From Clostridia bacterium (GTDB taxonomy: Bacteria; Bacillota; Clostridia; Lachnospirales; Lachnospiraceae), in assembly GCA_029101305.1 (NCBI GenBank), contig JAQXQS010000112.1:1-36474 (forward strand): a DNA stretch of 36,474 bases. Reading direction: 5' to 3'. The translations under genes were made by a program, and so were the position numbers. Of the stretch, positions 33,802 to 36,474 are shown one piece after another. Below the pieces are notes generated by a model. It was not told where the DNA came from and made no database searches. It saw only the letters and a program-made list of their open reading frames with translations. Each line of letters begins with the position of its first letter. The first letter of the stretch is position 1.

Positions 33802-34758
33802 TCAGGCAAAAAACCTGTAAAACATATTCCACCACAGTTCCAGCTGGATTCTGGCATATCTTCCCAGATTTCCAAGATGGAATCTGACTTTTTTATGTTT
33901 CCTGCTGATCTGAATACCATTTTTGATTCCAGCCACATACTCTCTTCCCATTCCCTTCTGGGCAAAAAACAAAATCTTCATCCCAAATCCCAGGATCAGG
34001 AAAGGAAGGTTCAGAATGATCTGAAGTGTTGGCATGTTTTTGTAGATCAGATAAATATTATTTCTGGAAGAATACCTGGTTTTAAACTGATTGTACCTGG
34101 AACCACTTGTGCCGCTTCCTACGTGATATACCAGGGCTTTTGGGGCATACCAGTTCTCATAGCCAAAGATTCTGGCACGGTATCCTACATCAATATCCTC
34201 CAGATATGCAAAGTGCTCTTCATCAAAATAACCGATTCGCTCAAAAATTTTCTTACGGTAAATGGCAGCGCCTGCACATGAGGTAAAGATCCGCTCTTCC
34301 TTTTCGTAAGTATGGATATCTTTCCCTTTTCCTCTGGCAAAAGCCCAGCCAAGGGCACAATAATAATTTCCTGCATCATCCAGCTTCTCCCGCTCATGGT
34401 AACGTATCATTCTGGCGCTGCAGGAGAAAGCTTTTTTGTGCCGTTTTATGGAGGCAAGCATTTCCCTTACAAAGCTTTTTTCTATCTCTGTATCATTATT
34501 TAAAAGAAGCACATAAGGTGCCCTCGATGCGTAGATTCCCTCGTTCACAGCCCTGGAAAAGCCAAAATTATCCGGCAATTCCACAATGTGTACCCATGGA
34601 AAATTCCCCATTACAAAAGCAACACTTCCATCTGTGGATCCGTTATCCACAAGAATCGTCTCGAAATTCTGGAAATCCTGCTGCTCCAGGCTGGAAAGTA
34701 CGCCTTCCAGATATGCCATTCCATTATAATTCGGAATAATGACTGATACTTCCTGCAT
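33802..34758 (-). CDS. Family 2 glycosyltransferase (rhamnosyltransferase-like)
   Basis: This 318-residue GT2 enzyme has an N-terminal strand SVIIPNYNGMAYLEGVLSSL, the acidic VDNGSTDGS and LLLNNDTEIE motifs that bind nucleotide sugar and metal, and EDIDVGYRARIFGYE as the acceptor-side catalytic region. A hydrophobic C-terminal stretch (ILNLPFLILGFGMKILFF) may associate with the membrane. It lies 9 bases after the stop of the larger GT2 gene and has AAGGAG just before its ATG, so the two are co-transcribed. It probably builds the surface polysaccharide repeat. Donor and acceptor are unknown. Confidence 0.92.
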   Translation of the reverse strand: MQEVSVIIPNYNGMAYLEGVLSSLEQQDFQNFETILVDNGSTDGSVAFVMGNFPWVHIVELPDNFGFSRAVNEGIYASRAPYVLLLNNDTEIEKSFVREMLASIKRHKKAFSCSARMIRYHEREKLDDAGNYYCALGWAFARGKGKDIHTYEKEERIFTSCAGAAIYRKKIFERIGYFDEEHFAYLEDIDVGYRARIFGYENWYAPKALVYHVGSGTSGSRYNQFKTRYSSRNNIYLIYKNMPTLQIILNLPFLILGFGMKILFFAQKGMGREYVAGIKNGIQISRKHKKVRFHLGNLGRYARIQLELWWNMFYRFFA

Positions 34759-34767
34759 AATGTCTCC

Positions 34768-36474
34768 TTAGTCTTTCTTCTCATTTTTGCCGGTCATGCC
34801 CGGAAGTGGTCTCAAAGAATAATTCCATTTCGTCAGGGACAAATTCTTATTATAATTCGGATCACCTTTTTTCAGAATGTCGATCCAGTTACTTCTCATA
34901 TATTCGATTTCCCGCTGGAACCGTCTTACCTTTGCGTCGTTATTCTCTGCACCGCGGGTCTTGGATTCCATATGGTATAATTTCGCATAAGGATCATATA
35001 CCACCAGATATCCTGCTTTCGTGGTCTTCAGACAAAGATCCACATCATTGAATGCAACAGCCAGTTCTTCTGTAAAACCGCCAACCTTATCAAATGCGCT
35101 GCGCTTCATCATCATACAGGCCGCAGTCACCGCACTCATATCCTGTAAAATCGACGCTTTGTGAAGATATCCGGTACGGTCAGCTGGCATGTCCACAAAC
35201 ATGTGGCCTGCAATTCCGCCAATTCCGATCACGCAGCCTGCATGCTGGATGGTATTGTCCGGATAGATCAGTTTCACACCAACAGCGCCAACTTCTTTCC
35301 TCTGGCATACGCCCAGCATCTCGCCCATCCAGTCTTCGGTAATGATTGTCACATCATTATTAAGGAAAAGAAGATACTCTCCACGGGCATTTTTCACGCC
35401 AAAGTTATTGATAGCAGAATAGTTAAATTCCTTTTTCCAACAGATCAGATGAATTCTGGGATCTGTCGAAATCTTTTTGTAATAGTCAAAGATCTCATCT
35501 GTGGTGCTGTTATTTTCCACAATAATAATTTCATAATTATCATATAAGGTATTCTTCTTAATGGATTCCAGACATTTTTCAAGGGTCTCCTTTTCATCCT
35601 TATTGGGAATGATAATGGAAACCAGAGGATGTCCCTGCACCGGATATTTCACTCTGTAAAATCCAAGATCCGGTGTATGGCTTACTGTGCCCTTTACCCC
35701 TGTTCTTTCAAGGTGGGCCTCGATGGCGCGTTTGCCAGCCTCGAATGCGTACATCTTACTTGCCGGATTGTCTGCCGTGGATGCCTTGTGGGTACGCCAG
35801 TGGTACAAAATCTCCGGTACGTGCACCACTTCCCTGGCTTTTTCCACACAGCGGAAAATAAAGTCATAGTCCTGGGCTCCGTCAAACTCTCTGCGAAATC
35901 CTCCCACTTCTTCCACCAGCTCACGTCTGGCTACGAAAAAGTGACAGATATAGTTATTGGAACGAAGCAGGTCAATATTGAAATCCGGCTTCAGATGCGG
36001 CTGAAAATGCTCATCTAACTCTGCAGTTACTTTATCCTCATCTGTATAGACCACATCTGCATCTTCATGCTGGTTCAATGCGTTTACCACCTCATAAAGG
36101 GCATTTGGTGCAAGAAGGTCGTCATGATCCAGAAGACCAACAAATGCGCCCTTAGCCATAGCAAATGCAGCATTGGTATTCTCTGCGATTCCCTTATTCT
36201 CTGTCAGCTCCTGCCAGCGGATTCTCTTATCTTTCGTGCTGTATTCTTCCAGCACCTTTCTCATAGACTGATCTTCCGGACTTCCATTGGCAATGCACAG
36301 TTCCCAGTTCCCATAGGTCTGCGCTACAAGGGAATCGATCATCTGTCTTAAAAATAATTCCGGGGTACGGTAAGCCGGAACTACCACACTGATAAGAGGT
36401 GAATAGGCAAATCTTTTCTTTCTTTGTTTGTCAAGGACCGTCTGGTCTGGCACATAGGCCGCATACCAGGGACC
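34768..36474 (-). CDS. Two-domain family 2 glycosyltransferase, 5' end beyond the window
   Basis: At least 568 residues with two GT-A modules are visible. The first starts at LISVVVPAYRTPELFLRQMI with LLDHDDLLAP and TDEDKV as acidic motifs. The second starts at LVSIIIPNKDEKETLEKCLE with ENNSTTDEIF and LLFLNNDVTI. A GTG at 36453 could start the protein, but the frame stays open to the window edge and reads GPWYAAYVPDQ, typical of the segment before the first domain in this family. The true start is therefore probably outside the window. Tandem GT2 proteins of this type often add two successive sugars. It is the first visible gene of the polysaccharide cluster. Confidence 0.92.
   Translation of the reverse strand, partial: GPWYAAYVPDQTVLDKQRKKRFAYSPLISVVVPAYRTPELFLRQMIDSLVAQTYGNWELCIANGSPEDQSMRKVLEEYSTKDKRIRWQELTENKGIAENTNAAFAMAKGAFVGLLDHDDLLAPNALYEVVNALNQHEDADVVYTDEDKVTAELDEHFQPHLKPDFNIDLLRSNNYICHFFVARRELVEEVGGFRREFDGAQDYDFIFRCVEKAREVVHVPEILYHWRTHKASTADNPASKMYAFEAGKRAIEAHLERTGVKGTVSHTPDLGFYRVKYPVQGHPLVSIIIPNKDEKETLEKCLESIKKNTLYDNYEIIIVENNSTTDEIFDYYKKISTDPRIHLICWKKEFNYSAINNFGVKNARGEYLLFLNNDVTIITEDWMGEMLGVCQRKEVGAVGVKLIYPDNTIQHAGCVIGIGGIAGHMFVDMPADRTGYLHKASILQDMSAVTAACMMMKRSAFDKVGGFTEELAVAFNDVDLCLKTTKAGYLVVYDPYAKLYHMESKTRGAENNDAKVRRFQREIEYMRSNWIDILKKGDPNYNKNLSLTKWNYSLRPLPGMTGKNEKKD

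Overview
The window comes from a low-to-mid GC Firmicute, most likely a gut Lachnospiraceae of the Blautia/Ruminococcus type. This is inferred from strong purine-rich Shine-Dalgarno sites, a GH127/YesL/LacI sugar locus, a ClpX with a long linker, and dispersed palindromic intergenic repeats. No sequence search was possible, so the genus is a guess. The window opens exactly at the end of an IS256-family element and closes inside a glycosyltransferase gene.

Layout. 1-1498: IS256-type insertion sequence. 1.6-3.9 kb: an XRE/TPR-like regulator and, divergently, an orphan SsuA/NMT1-type solute-binding protein. 3.9-11.3 kb (minus strand): a carbohydrate locus read in the order GH127 beta-L-arabinofuranosidase, sugar-binding protein, two permeases, a YesL-type membrane protein and a LacI repressor. 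It has a clear promoter and three LacI-like AAACG(A)KTAA sites downstream of it. 11.9-15.3 kb (plus strand): a DUF89 phosphatase-like protein, an MsmX/UgpC-type ABC ATPase and a PucR/CdaR-type regulator. The ATPase is the natural energy source for the permeases, which have none of their own. 15.4-16.7 kb: an Fe-S aldo/keto reductase behind a MerR-type promoter with a 19-bp spacer. 16.7-24.2 kb (minus): glycerol kinase, undecaprenyl-diphosphatase and carbamoyl-phosphate synthase (carAB). 24.4 kb: tRNA-Leu(CAG). 24.7 kb: a small XRE protein. 25.1-29.5 kb (minus): an LspA-like signal peptidase II, a zinc-ribbon protein, ClpX and a membrane-anchored HtrA protease. 29.7-36.5 kb (minus): a surface polysaccharide cluster with three GT2 glycosyltransferases, a polyprenyl glycosylphosphotransferase and an LCP ligase.

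The most unusual content is in the intergenic DNA. A 269-bp nested foldback at 18307-18575 shares its outer arms and right flank with a 43-bp hairpin at 3849-3891. The pair looks like an occupied and an empty version of one site, differing by 216 bp flanked by GGGAAA. A 57-bp sequence lies in one arm of a foldback at 19691-19840 and recurs as a solo copy at 15351-15406. A 43-bp unit is duplicated at 14082-14183. Short motifs shared between these elements suggest related families of small structured repeats. Further points of interest are an lspA-like gene that appears to need an AUA start codon, a ClpX without the RKH motif, and a glycerol kinase without the HPr-phosphorylated histidine region.
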